From: JAWWPG01 sp033850885
GTDB taxonomy: Bacteria > Actinomycetota > Actinomycetes > Propionibacteriales > Nocardioidaceae
Assembly (NCBI GenBank): GCA_033850885.1
Contig: JAWWPG010000010.1
Location: forward strand, 62,001-126,000
DNA length: 64,000 nucleotides
Direction: 5' to 3'
How positions within the stretch are numbered: position 1 is the first letter of the stretch; each line of letters starts with the position of its first letter. The notes below the pieces were generated by a model, which saw only the letters and a list, made by a program, of their open reading frames with translations, was not told where the DNA came from and made no database searches. The translations under genes were made by a program, and so were the position numbers. Below are positions 17,598 through 26,858 of this stretch, in pieces.

Positions 17598-18214
17598 CAT
17601 TCGACCAGCAGTACCTCGAGAGTGCGTGGACCGTGCACGCCTTCGACCCGGCTTAGCTCGATGTCGCTGGTGGCTGACGGTCCACTGATCCAGGTCAGCG
17701 GCCGCTGCGGCCGCAGCCTCGCCACCGCTTCCGGTACCGTCTCGACGACCTGTCCCGCACGGACGATGCACAGGTGGTAGTCCGGAACCAGCGTGATCGC
17801 CCGTCGTCCCTGTCTCCTCGATCCGTCGAGAACGACCGTGCCGGTCTCGGCGATGGCGACGGCCGCGAGCGTGATGACACCGTCGACCGTGTCGAGCTCG
17901 GCGGCCGACAGCTGCCCATGGTCCACGACCACGTCGATACCCGCAGCGATCTCGATCTCGAGTCCGGCCGGTACGACGACCCGTGACGCGCCCCGGTCGG
18001 CCAGGGCGGTGGTCACGAACTGCTGGACGTCGCCCGGGGCACAGCGGCGTACCCGGGCCTGGTACTCCAACAGCCGCTCCTCGAACATATCGAGCCGGGC
18101 AGGCTCGGGACTGGCGCCGGCCTGCCGGTAGGTGCGCGCTATCTCCGGAGCCTTCCGCGGTGCCGGTCCGAGGGCACGCCGGATCCGCGCGAGGATCTGG
18201 TCGCGGCCGTTCAT
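17597..18214 (-). CDS. lutC: Lactate utilisation protein C (LUD domain)
   Basis: This 205-aa protein is the LUD-domain subunit of the LutABC L-lactate oxidising complex. Family text is MNGRDQILARIRRALG at the start, DGVITLAAVAIAETGTVVLDG in the middle and PLTWISGPSATSDIELSRVEGVHGPRTLEVLLV at the end. The ATG at 18214 overlaps the lutB stop (ATGA). It is the last gene of the lacI-lutABC unit and ends at the shared terminator with bldC. Confidence 0.93.
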   Translation of the reverse strand: MNGRDQILARIRRALGPAPRKAPEIARTYRQAGASPEPARLDMFEERLLEYQARVRRCAPGDVQQFVTTALADRGASRVVVPAGLEIEIAAGIDVVVDHGQLSAAELDTVDGVITLAAVAIAETGTVVLDGSRRQGRRAITLVPDYHLCIVRAGQVVETVPEAVARLRPQRPLTWISGPSATSDIELSRVEGVHGPRTLEVLLVE

Positions 18215-19676
18215 CTGGGCTCGGACCTCCACCACTCGCGGAACGTCTGAGCCGGGGGTGCAGGCGCATCGCGGGCCGTGGTCCAGCCGGCCAGCGGCGG
18301 CGGAAGCCGCCCGATGCGTCCCTTGCGACTGAGCAGGCGCCCCACCCGGCTGCCGCGCTGCGCGCGCTCGAACCGACCGGCGTCGCTCATCACCCATGAC
18401 GCGGCCGCCATCGCGACCGCCTCGGCGCTCGGGAGCACGTGCTCGGAACGGGCCTCCTCCACGTGGCGGGCTCTCAGGTGTACGAGTATCGAGGGGATGT
18501 CGATCTTGACCGGGCATACGTCGTAACAGGCGCCGCAGAGCGACGACGCGTAGGGCAGGGAGGCGCTCGCCGGGTTCTCGTTGACGCCCGTGAGCTGGGG
18601 CGACAGGATCGCGCCGATCGGCCCGGGGTACACCGAGCCGTACGCATGACCGCCGGTGCGCTCATAGACGGGGCAGACGTTGAGGCACGCTGAGCAGCGG
18701 ATGCAGTGCAGCGTCTCCCGGCCGACCTCGTCGGCGAGGACAGCGGTCCGACCGTTGTCGAGCAACACCAGATGAAAGCTCTGCGGTCCGTCGCCCGGAG
18801 TCACTCCGGTCCACATGGACGTGTACGGGTTCATCCGCTCCCCCGTGGAAGACCGGGGCAGCAGCTGCAGGAAGACCTCCAGGTCACGCCAGGTCGGGAT
18901 CACCTTCTCGATGCCCATCACGGTGACCAGGGTGTCCGGGAGGGTCAGACACATCCGGCCGTTGCCCTCGGACTCCACGACGGCAAGCGTCCCGGTCTCG
19001 GCGACGGCGAAGTTGGCTCCGCTCACCGCCACCTTCGCGGTCAGGAACTTCCGGCGCAGGTAGGTTCGGGCGGCGGCGGCGAGCCGAGCAGGGTTGTCGC
19101 TCAGCCCAGGGTCGACGCCGCGCATCTCTCGCAGGAAGATCTCGCGTATCTCGGCGCGGTTGAAGTGGATGGCCGGGACCAGGATGTGCGACGGCCGGTC
19201 CTCCGCGAGCTGCACGATCAGCTCCGCGAGATCCGTCTCGTACGCCGATATCCCGGCCGCCTGCAGTGCCTCGTTGAGGCCGATCTCCTGGGTTGCCATC
19301 GACTTGACCTTGACGACCTCGTCCGAGCCGGTGGCGCGCACCAGGTCGGTGACGATGCGGTTCGCCTCGTTGGCGTCGCCTGCCCAGTGCACCATCCCGC
19401 CGCGGGCGATGACCGCCGCCTCGAGGCGTTCCAGCTGCTCGTCGAGGTCTTGCATGGTGGCTGCCTTGATGGCGCGACCGGCGTCGCGCAGCTGCTCCCA
19501 GTCGGGGACCTCGCCCACGACGGCCGCCCGCTTGGCACGGATCGTGCGGGTGGCCGCGCCGATGTTTCGCCGCAGCTGGGTGTTGGAGAGGGCATCCCTG
19601 GCGGCGATCGGGAAGGTGTCCTTGCCGCGAAGCATCCCGACCCCGGGCGGCGACGTCGGCATGCCGAGGAACGTCG

Positions 19677-19680
<4 letters not shown>
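18211..19680 (-). CDS. lutB: Lactate utilisation protein B (iron-sulfur, LUD domain)
   Basis: This 489-aa iron-sulfur subunit of the LutABC complex oxidises L-lactate to pyruvate. The N-terminal two-thirds is a LUD domain (ALQAAGISAYETDLAELIVQL, VAVSGANFAVAETGTLAVVES). It is followed by two ferredoxin-type clusters, CIRCSACLNVCPVY and CGACYDVCPVKIDIP. Start ATG at 19680 overlaps the lutA stop. The frame stays open about 70 codons upstream, but that sequence is the lutA gene on another frame. Confidence 0.94.
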
Positions 19681-20414
<734 letters not shown>

Positions 20415-20416
20415 CG

Positions 20417-21475
20417 TCAGCCCTCCACCGTCATCTCGAGCCCGGCCCGGCCGTCCAGATGCACCATGTCGGTGGATCCACGGACGACAAGCTCGGGCTC
20501 GAACACCACCTGGCGATGCTTGTGGTGGCCGTCGGCCCGGGACTCCTCGATGAGCAGCTCGGCGGCGGCCCGCCCGAGCTGGGCACGTGGCTGCCGGACG
20601 GAAGTCAGCGGGACCGCTGCCGAGGCTGCGAAGGCGATGTCGTCATAGCCCATGATGGCGATCTCCTCGGGTACGGCGATGTGCCGGCGGGTCAGCTCCT
20701 GAAGCACGCCGAGGGCTACCAGGTCGTTGGCACAGAAGACAGCGGTAGGTCGCTGGTGGGCAGGACGCTCAGCGAGCCGGGCGGCCGCGTCCATGCCCGA
20801 TGCCACGTTCAGCGCGGGAGTCTCTTCGATGTGCAGGGCGGACTCGTCCAGCCCGGCCCGCTTCAGGCTCTGCAGCGCGCCGTCGAGGCGGTCCTGAACC
20901 TGGTGGAGTGTGAACGGACCGCCGACGAAGGCCAGCCGCCGGTGCCCGCGTTCCAGCAGATGCGTCGCCGCGAGGTCGCCGCCGTGGACGTCATCGACCG
21001 ATACCGAGCACCTGCCTCTGCGAGCATGTCGGTCCACCAGCACGACCGGGATGCCGCGCGCCCGGATCTCGTCCAGACGGTGTGGGTTGCTCCCGGTCGG
21101 TGTGATGAGGATCCCGCGCACTCGATGCTGCTCGAGGAGGTCGAGATAGCGCGTCTCGCGGGCCGGCTGCTCGTCGCTGTTGCACAAGATCACGGCAAGC
21201 CCGAACTCGTTGGCGAGGTCCTCCGCCCCGCGGGCGACGTCGGTGAAGAACGGGTTGGTGACGTCGAGGACGACGAGTCCGATGAACCTGCTCCGCCCCG
21301 CCCTGAGCTGGCGCGCGGACTCGTTGCGGATGAAGCCCAGTGCACTGATCGCGGCCAGCACTCGGTCCCGGGTGGCAGGAGCAACGATGTGCGGGCGATT
21401 GAGCACGTTGGAGACGGTGGCGGTAGAAACGCCGGCTCGCGAGGCGACATCCTTGATCCCCACCTGGCCGTCCAT
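20417..21475 (-). CDS. LacI-family transcriptional regulator, likely of the deoxyhexose/lactate regulon
   Basis: This 352-aa repressor has an N-terminal helix-turn-helix (IKDVASRAGVSTATVSNVLNRP) and hinge (ARQLRAGRSRFIGLVV), then a periplasmic-binding-type effector domain (IMGYDDIAFAASAAVPLTSVRQP). It is the first gene of the lutABC transcript and is divergent from the sugar transporter and catabolic genes. The start at 21475 is chosen to put the HTH at residues 5-25. The effector is probably L-rhamnose, L-fucose or a phosphorylated intermediate. Matching near-palindromes with a CG centre, the usual LacI operator form, lie in both divergent promoters. Confidence 0.9.
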   Translation of the reverse strand: MDGQVGIKDVASRAGVSTATVSNVLNRPHIVAPATRDRVLAAISALGFIRNESARQLRAGRSRFIGLVVLDVTNPFFTDVARGAEDLANEFGLAVILCNSDEQPARETRYLDLLEQHRVRGILITPTGSNPHRLDEIRARGIPVVLVDRHARRGRCSVSVDDVHGGDLAATHLLERGHRRLAFVGGPFTLHQVQDRLDGALQSLKRAGLDESALHIEETPALNVASGMDAAARLAERPAHQRPTAVFCANDLVALGVLQELTRRHIAVPEEIAIMGYDDIAFAASAAVPLTSVRQPRAQLGRAAAELLIEESRADGHHKHRQVVFEPELVVRGSTDMVHLDGRAGLEMTVEG

Positions 21476-21522
21476 GTGACCCGCCTTCGCCGAAGGTTGC
21501 CCCGCAAGTGTGCAACCTTGAT

Positions 21523-21534
21523 TGCAACGTGTCA
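21523..21534. promoter_or_regulatory. Putative LacI-type operator 1 (lacI-lutABC side)
   Basis: TGCAACGTGTCA is an imperfect CG-centred palindrome 48 bp upstream of the repressor start, just after its likely -10. It matches operator 2 at 10 of 12 positions. A hairpin (AAGGTTGC at 21493-21500 with GCAACCTT at 21512-21519) follows in the 5' leader. Confidence 0.55.
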
Positions 21535-21581
21535 ATAACAGTATCCGATAATCAGGACATGGAACTTTTGTCCACCCCCCA

Positions 21582-21610
21582 TTGACAGTAACATCGTCTC
21601 CCTTTAGGGT
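21582..21610 (+). promoter_or_regulatory. Sigma-70-type promoter of the deoxyhexose operon
   Basis: TTGACA (21582-21587), a 17-bp spacer and TAGGGT (21605-21610). This is near-consensus for the housekeeping sigma factor and implies start of transcription near 21617. Confidence 0.7.
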
Positions 21611-21623
21611 ACGGACCAAGCAT

Positions 21624-21635
21624 TGTAACGTTTCA
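21624..21635. promoter_or_regulatory. Putative LacI-type operator 2 (transport/catabolic side)
   Basis: TGTAACGTTTCA has the form TG-N-AACGTT-N-CA, a perfect palindrome apart from the N positions. It lies between the expected transcription start and the Shine-Dalgarno AAGGAGG of the first gene, a position where bound repressor would block transcription. Confidence 0.6.
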
Positions 21636-21648
21636 TTAAGGAGGGTCC

Positions 21649-23187
21649 GTGGCCGGAGATGGCGGCGCCCGGGGTGCACTCCCCACCGAGGAGCCCGTGC
21701 TGGTACTCGAGCACGCGCAGAAGTCCTTCGGTGCGGTCCAGGCGCTGGAGGACGGATCGATCACGCTGTACCCGGGTGAGGCCCACGCCCTGGTCGGTGA
21801 GAACGGCGCCGGGAAGTCGACTCTGGTGAAGATCCTGGCCGGGGTGCACCGCCCGGACGCCGGACGGCTGCTGATCAACGGCGCTGCAGTCTCACTCGCC
21901 GGCCCGGCCGCTGCCCGGGACGCCGGAGTCTCGATCATCTACCAGGAGCCGACTCTCTTCCCCGATCTCAGCGTCGCCGAGAACATCTTCATCGGCCGGC
22001 AGCCGACCGGACCGGGACACCGCATCGATCGTGCGGAGATGCGCCGACTCACGAGAGAGATCTTCGCCCGGCTGGGCGTGGAGCTCGACCCGAACCGACC
22101 GGCTCGAGGGTTGTCCGTTGCCGACCAGCAGATCGTCGAGATCGCGAAGGCTCTTTCGTTCAACGCCAACGTGCTGGTGATGGACGAACCGACCGCCGCC
22201 CTGACCGGCGTCGAGGTCGAGCGGCTGTTCACGGTGATGGCCACGCTGCGCGGCCAAGGGGCTGCCGTCCTCTTCATCTCCCACCGGCTCGAGGAGGTCT
22301 TCGCCTGCTCCCAGCGGGTCACCATCATGCGTGACGGCCGGTTCATCCTGACCGCGCCGATAGCGGAAGTCACCATCGACGACATCATCCGCTCGATGGT
22401 CGGCCGCGATCTCGACGCGCTCTTCCCCAAGACGGAGACGCAGCCGGGTGATGCCGTCCTCGAAGTCGATCATCTGTCCAGCCAGGGCGTCTTCGAGGAC
22501 ATCTCGTTCACGGTTCGATCCGGGGAGATCGTGGCGCTGGCGGGCCTCGTCGGAGCCGGTCGCAGCGAGGTGGCCCGGGCCGTCTTCGGAATCGATCGCC
22601 GTACGTCGGGCAAGGTCCTCCTCGCCGGCGAGGAGCTCCCCAACGGACAGCCCGGAGCCGCAATGGCGGCCGGGATGGCCCTCGTTCCTGAAGACCGTCG
22701 TCAGCAGGGTCTCGTGATGGACATGGGCATCGACCAGAACATTGCGCTCGCCTCGCTGAGGCGGTTGAGCTCGTTCGGTCTGATCCGCCGCTCGAGCGAG
22801 AGAGCGCTGGCGAAGACGTGGGCCCCTCGTCTGCAGCTCAAGTTCGGCACCCTGCGCAACGCCGTGTCGACGCTGTCGGGCGGGAACCAGCAGAAGGTCG
22901 TGCTCGGCAAGTGGCTGGCTCGCGAGCCCCGGCTGTTGATCATCGACGAACCCACCCGGGGAATCGACGTCGGGACCAAGGCAGAGGTGCACCGCATCCT
23001 CGACGGTCTGGTCGCCGACGGGATGGCGGTGCTGATGATCTCCTCCGAGCTGCCTGAGGTCCTGGGCATGGCGGATCGGGTGCTCGTGATCCGGGAGGGT
23101 CGGATGACGGCCGACCTGACTCGGGCCGAGGCCGACGAGCAGACCATCATGCGGGCCGCCACCGGTGTCAGCAGCGAGGCGGCATGA
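21649..23187 (+). CDS. Sugar ABC transporter, double ATP-binding protein (RhaT/RbsA type)
   Basis: This 512-aa protein has two fused ABC domains. The first has intact Walker A (GENGAGKST), and its signature reads LSVADQQIVEIAKAL. The second has a degenerate Walker A (GLVGAGRSE) with a full signature (LSGGNQQKVVLGKWL), normal for the CUT2 sugar family. Operon context makes L-rhamnose or another 6-deoxyhexose the likely substrate, as for rhizobial RhaT. GTG start at 21649 with AAGGAGG 4-5 nt upstream. Its stop overlaps the next permease gene by ATGA. Confidence 0.92.
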   Translation: MAGDGGARGALPTEEPVLVLEHAQKSFGAVQALEDGSITLYPGEAHALVGENGAGKSTLVKILAGVHRPDAGRLLINGAAVSLAGPAAARDAGVSIIYQEPTLFPDLSVAENIFIGRQPTGPGHRIDRAEMRRLTREIFARLGVELDPNRPARGLSVADQQIVEIAKALSFNANVLVMDEPTAALTGVEVERLFTVMATLRGQGAAVLFISHRLEEVFACSQRVTIMRDGRFILTAPIAEVTIDDIIRSMVGRDLDALFPKTETQPGDAVLEVDHLSSQGVFEDISFTVRSGEIVALAGLVGAGRSEVARAVFGIDRRTSGKVLLAGEELPNGQPGAAMAAGMALVPEDRRQQGLVMDMGIDQNIALASLRRLSSFGLIRRSSERALAKTWAPRLQLKFGTLRNAVSTLSGGNQQKVVLGKWLAREPRLLIIDEPTRGIDVGTKAEVHRILDGLVADGMAVLMISSELPEVLGMADRVLVIREGRMTADLTRAEADEQTIMRAATGVSSEAA

Positions 23188-24215
23188 CCACGCAGACGGC
23201 GCGCCGACCGAGCGGGCTCATGAGCTCACGGGTGTCGGACTTCCTCCGGGCCCGGGAGGTCGGTATTGCCCTGCTCGTCGTCGTCATCGTCGTCGTGACG
23301 ACGGTCAACAACCACCACTTCGCCGACTCCGCCAGTATCCAGCAGATGTTGACCGGCGCCTCGCTGATCGCCTTGCTGGGTGTCGGGGAGACCATGGTCA
23401 TCGTCACCCGCAACGTCGACCTGTCAGTGGGGTCGGTGCTCGGCCTCTCGGCGTACATCATCGGTGACCTCTTCAAGCATCAGCACATCCCCGCCTGGTC
23501 CGGGTTCGTGGTCGGCATCGCGATCGGAGCGGCAGTAGGGGCGGTGAACGGGTTCATCACGACCGTGCTGCGGGTGCCCAGCCTCGTGGTCACACTAGCG
23601 ATGCTGTACATCATTCGCGGCCTGGACGGCGTCATCGTCAACGGCAAGACGATCGACCCCGATGTGATTCCCGCAAGCTTCACGGCGGTCGGGTACAAGA
23701 CCGTGTTCGGCGTTCCCTGGCTGGCGATCATCGTGGTGGTCGTCGTCATCGCGGTGGGTTACGCGATGCGCACCTTCCGTGCGGGCCGGGACCTGTACGC
23801 GATCGGGTCCAACCCTGACGCTGCCGCGCTCGCCGGGATCCCCATCGAGCGGCGAGTGTTCACGGCCTTCGTGGTGAGCGGGGCGCTCGCCGGCCTCGGC
23901 GGCGCACTCTTCCTCGCCCTGCACGCCCAGGTGGACAACAGCGGAGGCATTGGCTACGAGCTGACCGTCGTGGCTGCCGTGGTCGTCGGCGGAGTCGCAA
24001 TCTTCGGGGGCAGCGGCACGGTCGTCGGCGCCGCGCTCGGGGCGCTGCTACTGAACACCATCAGCCAGGCGCTGGTGGCGTCGAAGATCTCGGCATTCTG
24101 GAACCAGGCCATCGCCGGCGCCCTGCTGCTCGCCGCCATCGGCTTCGACCGGTGGCTGACCGTCCGGCTGACCAAGCGGCTGCGCTCGTCGGAAGGAGCA
24201 CACCGAGATGTCTGA
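23184..24215 (+). CDS. Sugar ABC transporter permease 1 (CUT2/BPD_transp_2)
   Basis: This 343-aa integral membrane protein has about 9-10 helices. GVGETMVIVTRNVDLSVGSVLGLSA, GAAVGAVNGFITTVLRVPSLVVTLAML and GSNPDAAALAGIPIERRVFTAFVVSG are landmarks of the RbsC/RhaP family. It pairs with the second permease, which overlaps it by 8 bp, as a heterodimeric pore. ATG at 23184 overlaps the ATPase stop. Confidence 0.92.
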   Translation: MTTQTARRPSGLMSSRVSDFLRAREVGIALLVVVIVVVTTVNNHHFADSASIQQMLTGASLIALLGVGETMVIVTRNVDLSVGSVLGLSAYIIGDLFKHQHIPAWSGFVVGIAIGAAVGAVNGFITTVLRVPSLVVTLAMLYIIRGLDGVIVNGKTIDPDVIPASFTAVGYKTVFGVPWLAIIVVVVVIAVGYAMRTFRAGRDLYAIGSNPDAAALAGIPIERRVFTAFVVSGALAGLGGALFLALHAQVDNSGGIGYELTVVAAVVVGGVAIFGGSGTVVGAALGALLLNTISQALVASKISAFWNQAIAGALLLAAIGFDRWLTVRLTKRLRSSEGAHRDV

Positions 24216-25275
24216 CGTCTCCACGGATGTGGTGCAGTCCCAGGTCCCTGCCCCGGCTCCAGCGGAAAGGTCCGTCCAGACCTGGTGGCGTGGCCTGGCC
24301 AGGTGGGAGACCGGACTCTTCGTGGTGCTGGTCGCCGTCATCGTCTTCGGGGCCAGCGAGTCCTCCGACTTCCTCCAGACCTCGACGCTCTTCTACCTCG
24401 GCATCAACGTCGGCTATATCGCGATCATGGCGCTGCCCATGACCTTCGTGGTGATGACGGGCGAGATCGACCTCTCGGTGGCATCGATGCTGGGTCTGTC
24501 CGGCGCGACCGTGGGGCTGCTCTGGCACCACGGCTGGGGGATCTGGCCGGCCTTCCTCGTCGCGCTGCTCGTCGGCGCCTTAGGGGGTGCCCTCAACGGT
24601 GTCCTCGTCGCGAAGGTCGGCCTACCGTCCATCGCCGTCACCATCGGGACGCTGACGCTCTTCCGTGGCCTCGCGGAGATCCTGCTCGGCTCGCAGACGG
24701 TACCCGGTCTCGGCGATCGGTCGTTCCCGGCGTCGCTGACGAAGATCGGTGTCCTCCCCGTGTCGGGGACCCAGCTCTCGTACTCCTTGGTGATCTTCCT
24801 CGTCCTCGCCGTCGTCTTCGGCGTCGTCCTGCATGCCACGCCCTTGGGGCGCTCCATGATCGCGATCGGGCTACAACCCGAGGCCGCCAGGTTCGCGGGC
24901 ATCGGTGTCAACACCATCAAGCTCGGGCTCTTCGTCGTCTCCGGTGTCCTCAGCGCCTTCGCCGGGATCCTGCTGACACTGCAGAACGCTTCGGTGAGCT
25001 ACTCGGCGGGCATCGGACTCGAGCTCAACGTCGTCGCCATCGTGCTGTTCGGTGGCGTTTCCATCTTCGGCGGGCGCGGCACGATTCTCGGCGTGGTGCT
25101 CTCGGTGGCCATCGTTGGCAGCCTGCAGATGGCACTCACCCAGATGCAGGTTCAGCCGGAGGTCCAGAGCATCATCACCGGGATTCTCCTGCTGATCAGC
25201 GTGGTCGTCCCCAACAGCGGAGAGGCCGTCCGGAGAGTTCGGGAGACGCTCGCCCGGAGGAGGGCACGCATCTGA
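24208..25275 (+). CDS. Sugar ABC transporter permease 2 (CUT2/BPD_transp_2)
   Basis: This 355-aa permease, homologous to the preceding one, has landmark segments MTGEIDLSVASMLGLSGA, LGGALNGVLVAKVGLPSIAVT and GLQPEAARFAGIGVNTIKLGLFVVSG. It carries a longer cytosolic N-terminus (about 35 residues) before the first helix and ends with a basic ETLARRRARI tail. Two different permeases with one double ATPase is the arrangement of the rhizobial rhamnose transporter RhaSTPQ. Confidence 0.92.
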   Translation: MSDVSTDVVQSQVPAPAPAERSVQTWWRGLARWETGLFVVLVAVIVFGASESSDFLQTSTLFYLGINVGYIAIMALPMTFVVMTGEIDLSVASMLGLSGATVGLLWHHGWGIWPAFLVALLVGALGGALNGVLVAKVGLPSIAVTIGTLTLFRGLAEILLGSQTVPGLGDRSFPASLTKIGVLPVSGTQLSYSLVIFLVLAVVFGVVLHATPLGRSMIAIGLQPEAARFAGIGVNTIKLGLFVVSGVLSAFAGILLTLQNASVSYSAGIGLELNVVAIVLFGGVSIFGGRGTILGVVLSVAIVGSLQMALTQMQVQPEVQSIITGILLLISVVVPNSGEAVRRVRETLARRRARI

Positions 25276-25333
25276 GATCTGAGCGCTCGTCCGTTCCAGC
25301 AATGCTCAACACCCAACCGAAAGGCAGCACGAC

Positions 25334-26425
25334 ATGTCATCACAAAGGTCGGTCCGCAAGCTCGCGGCCATCGGCACTTCGGCATTGCTGGTCAGCGTGG
25401 CCTTGGCCGCCTGCAGCAGCTCGTCGAACAACTCCAACAGCCCGAGCACGCCGTCTGGCGGCGGCTCCTCGTCCGGCACCAGCATCAAGAGCGGCCTCAC
25501 CGTGTACTACATCCCGAAAGACACCCAGAACCCGTATGAGGTGCTGGCCGACAAGGGTGGTCAGAAGGCCCTGTCGGAGCTGGGCGGGAAGGTCGTGGTG
25601 AGCAGCGGTTCGCAGGATACGGCGGCGGCGCAGCTGCCGTCGATCCAGGCAGCCATCCAGGCCAACGCCGACGCGATCGTGATCGCGGGCAACGACCCGT
25701 CCGCGCTCTGCCCGGCACTCAACCAGGCCGCGCAGCAGGGGATCGCGATTGTCTCGTTCGACTCCGACATCACGTGCGGGTCGTCACCCAACCACCTGTT
25801 CATCAACCAGGCGAACACTCAGCAGATCGGGACGTCCGAGGTCGACCTGCTGGCGAAGGAGATCAACAAGACCGGGCAGATCGCCATCTTGTCGGCGGCC
25901 GCCAGCGCGACGAACCAGAACGCCTGGATCAAGTACATGAAACAGCAGCTCACGAAGTACCCCAAGATGAAGCTCGTCAGCACGGTGTACGGCAACGACG
26001 ACCCGGCGACCTCGCTCACGGTCCTGCAAGGGCTGCTGTCGGCGTACCCGAACCTGCGCGGCATCATCTCGCCGACGACTGTCGGCATCTCGACGGCGGC
26101 GCAGTACCTTGACACCCACAAGAGCCTGCTCAGTCACCTGACGCTGACCGGGCTCGGACTGCCCTCGCAGATGAAGCAGTACGTCCATGACGGCACGGTC
26201 AAGGCCTTCGAGCTGTGGAACCCCAGCGACCTCGGCTACCTCGCCGGGTACGCGGCCGCGTCGCTCGCCTCGGGTGTCACCACGCTGAGCCCAGGCTCGA
26301 CCTTCAAGGCGGGAACACTGGGCACGTACAAGGTCCTGCCGCCTGCCGCCGGCACCGGGCCCTCTGTGGTGCTTGGCCCGCCGACGGTCTTCACCAAGGC
26401 GAACATCGACCAGTTCAACTTCTGA
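25334..26425 (+). CDS. Sugar-binding lipoprotein of the deoxyhexose ABC transporter (RhaS-like)
   Basis: This 363-aa Peripla_BP_4 protein has a lipoprotein signal ending VALAAC near residue 27, then a Ser/Asn/Gly linker. The sugar-binding lobes include YYIPKDTQNPYEVLADKGGQ, ADAIVIAGNDPSALCPAL and GIAIVSFDSDI. The wording is close to the autoinducer-2/rhamnose-binding group. Being fourth in the operon is compensated by a strong hairpin just downstream that could stabilise its message. Confidence 0.9.
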   Translation: MSSQRSVRKLAAIGTSALLVSVALAACSSSSNNSNSPSTPSGGGSSSGTSIKSGLTVYYIPKDTQNPYEVLADKGGQKALSELGGKVVVSSGSQDTAAAQLPSIQAAIQANADAIVIAGNDPSALCPALNQAAQQGIAIVSFDSDITCGSSPNHLFINQANTQQIGTSEVDLLAKEINKTGQIAILSAAASATNQNAWIKYMKQQLTKYPKMKLVSTVYGNDDPATSLTVLQGLLSAYPNLRGIISPTTVGISTAAQYLDTHKSLLSHLTLTGLGLPSQMKQYVHDGTVKAFELWNPSDLGYLAGYAAASLASGVTTLSPGSTFKAGTLGTYKVLPPAAGTGPSVVLGPPTVFTKANIDQFNF

Positions 26426-26432
26426 CCCGTCA

Positions 26433-26464
26433 CTCCCGGTCGGTCGGCACCGGCCGACCGGGAG
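26433..26464 (+). terminator. Intra-operon hairpin between binding-protein and mutarotase genes
   Basis: CTCCCGGTCGG and CCGACCGGGAG make a perfect 11-bp stem with a 10-nt loop, 8 bp after the binding-protein stop. There is no T-tract. It could act as a partial terminator or protect the 3' end of the upstream mRNA, making more binding protein than enzymes. Confidence 0.6.
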
Positions 26465-26501
26465 AGCGGTTGTCCCCGGGGAACACCCACAAGGGAGACG
26501 C

Positions 26502-26858
26502 ATGACCCGCTACTGCTTCGTCCTGCAGGTTCGTCCCGACCTACTCGACGACTACAAGGCAAGGCACGCTGCGGTCTGGCCGGAGATGCTGCACGCCCTG
26601 AAAGCGAACGACTGGAACCACTACTCGATCTTCGCTAGGCCGGACGGGATGCTCATCGGCTACGTCGAGTCCGACGACCTGGCACGAGCCCAGGACGCGA
26701 TGGCGGCGACCGACGTCAACGCGCGCTGGCAGGCGGAGATGAGCCGTTACTTCGTGCTCCCCGACGATCGGTTGCCCGATGAGGAGCTCGTCCTGCTCGA
26801 GGAGATCTTCAACCTCGAGGACCAGCTGGAGGCAAGCGAGAGGCGAAACACCACATGA
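26502..26858 (+). CDS. rhaM: L-rhamnose mutarotase
   Basis: This 118-aa protein interconverts the alpha and beta anomers of L-rhamnose. The catalytic His22 is in YKARHAAVWPEML, and NDWNHYSIFARPDGMLIGYVE and MSRYF match the RhaM/YiiL family. The ATG at 26502 has AAGGGAG upstream and its TGA overlaps the next gene by ATGA. This gene is one of the best indicators that the pathway handles a 6-deoxyhexose. Confidence 0.92.
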   Translation: MTRYCFVLQVRPDLLDDYKARHAAVWPEMLHALKANDWNHYSIFARPDGMLIGYVESDDLARAQDAMAATDVNARWQAEMSRYFVLPDDRLPDEELVLLEEIFNLEDQLEASERRNTT

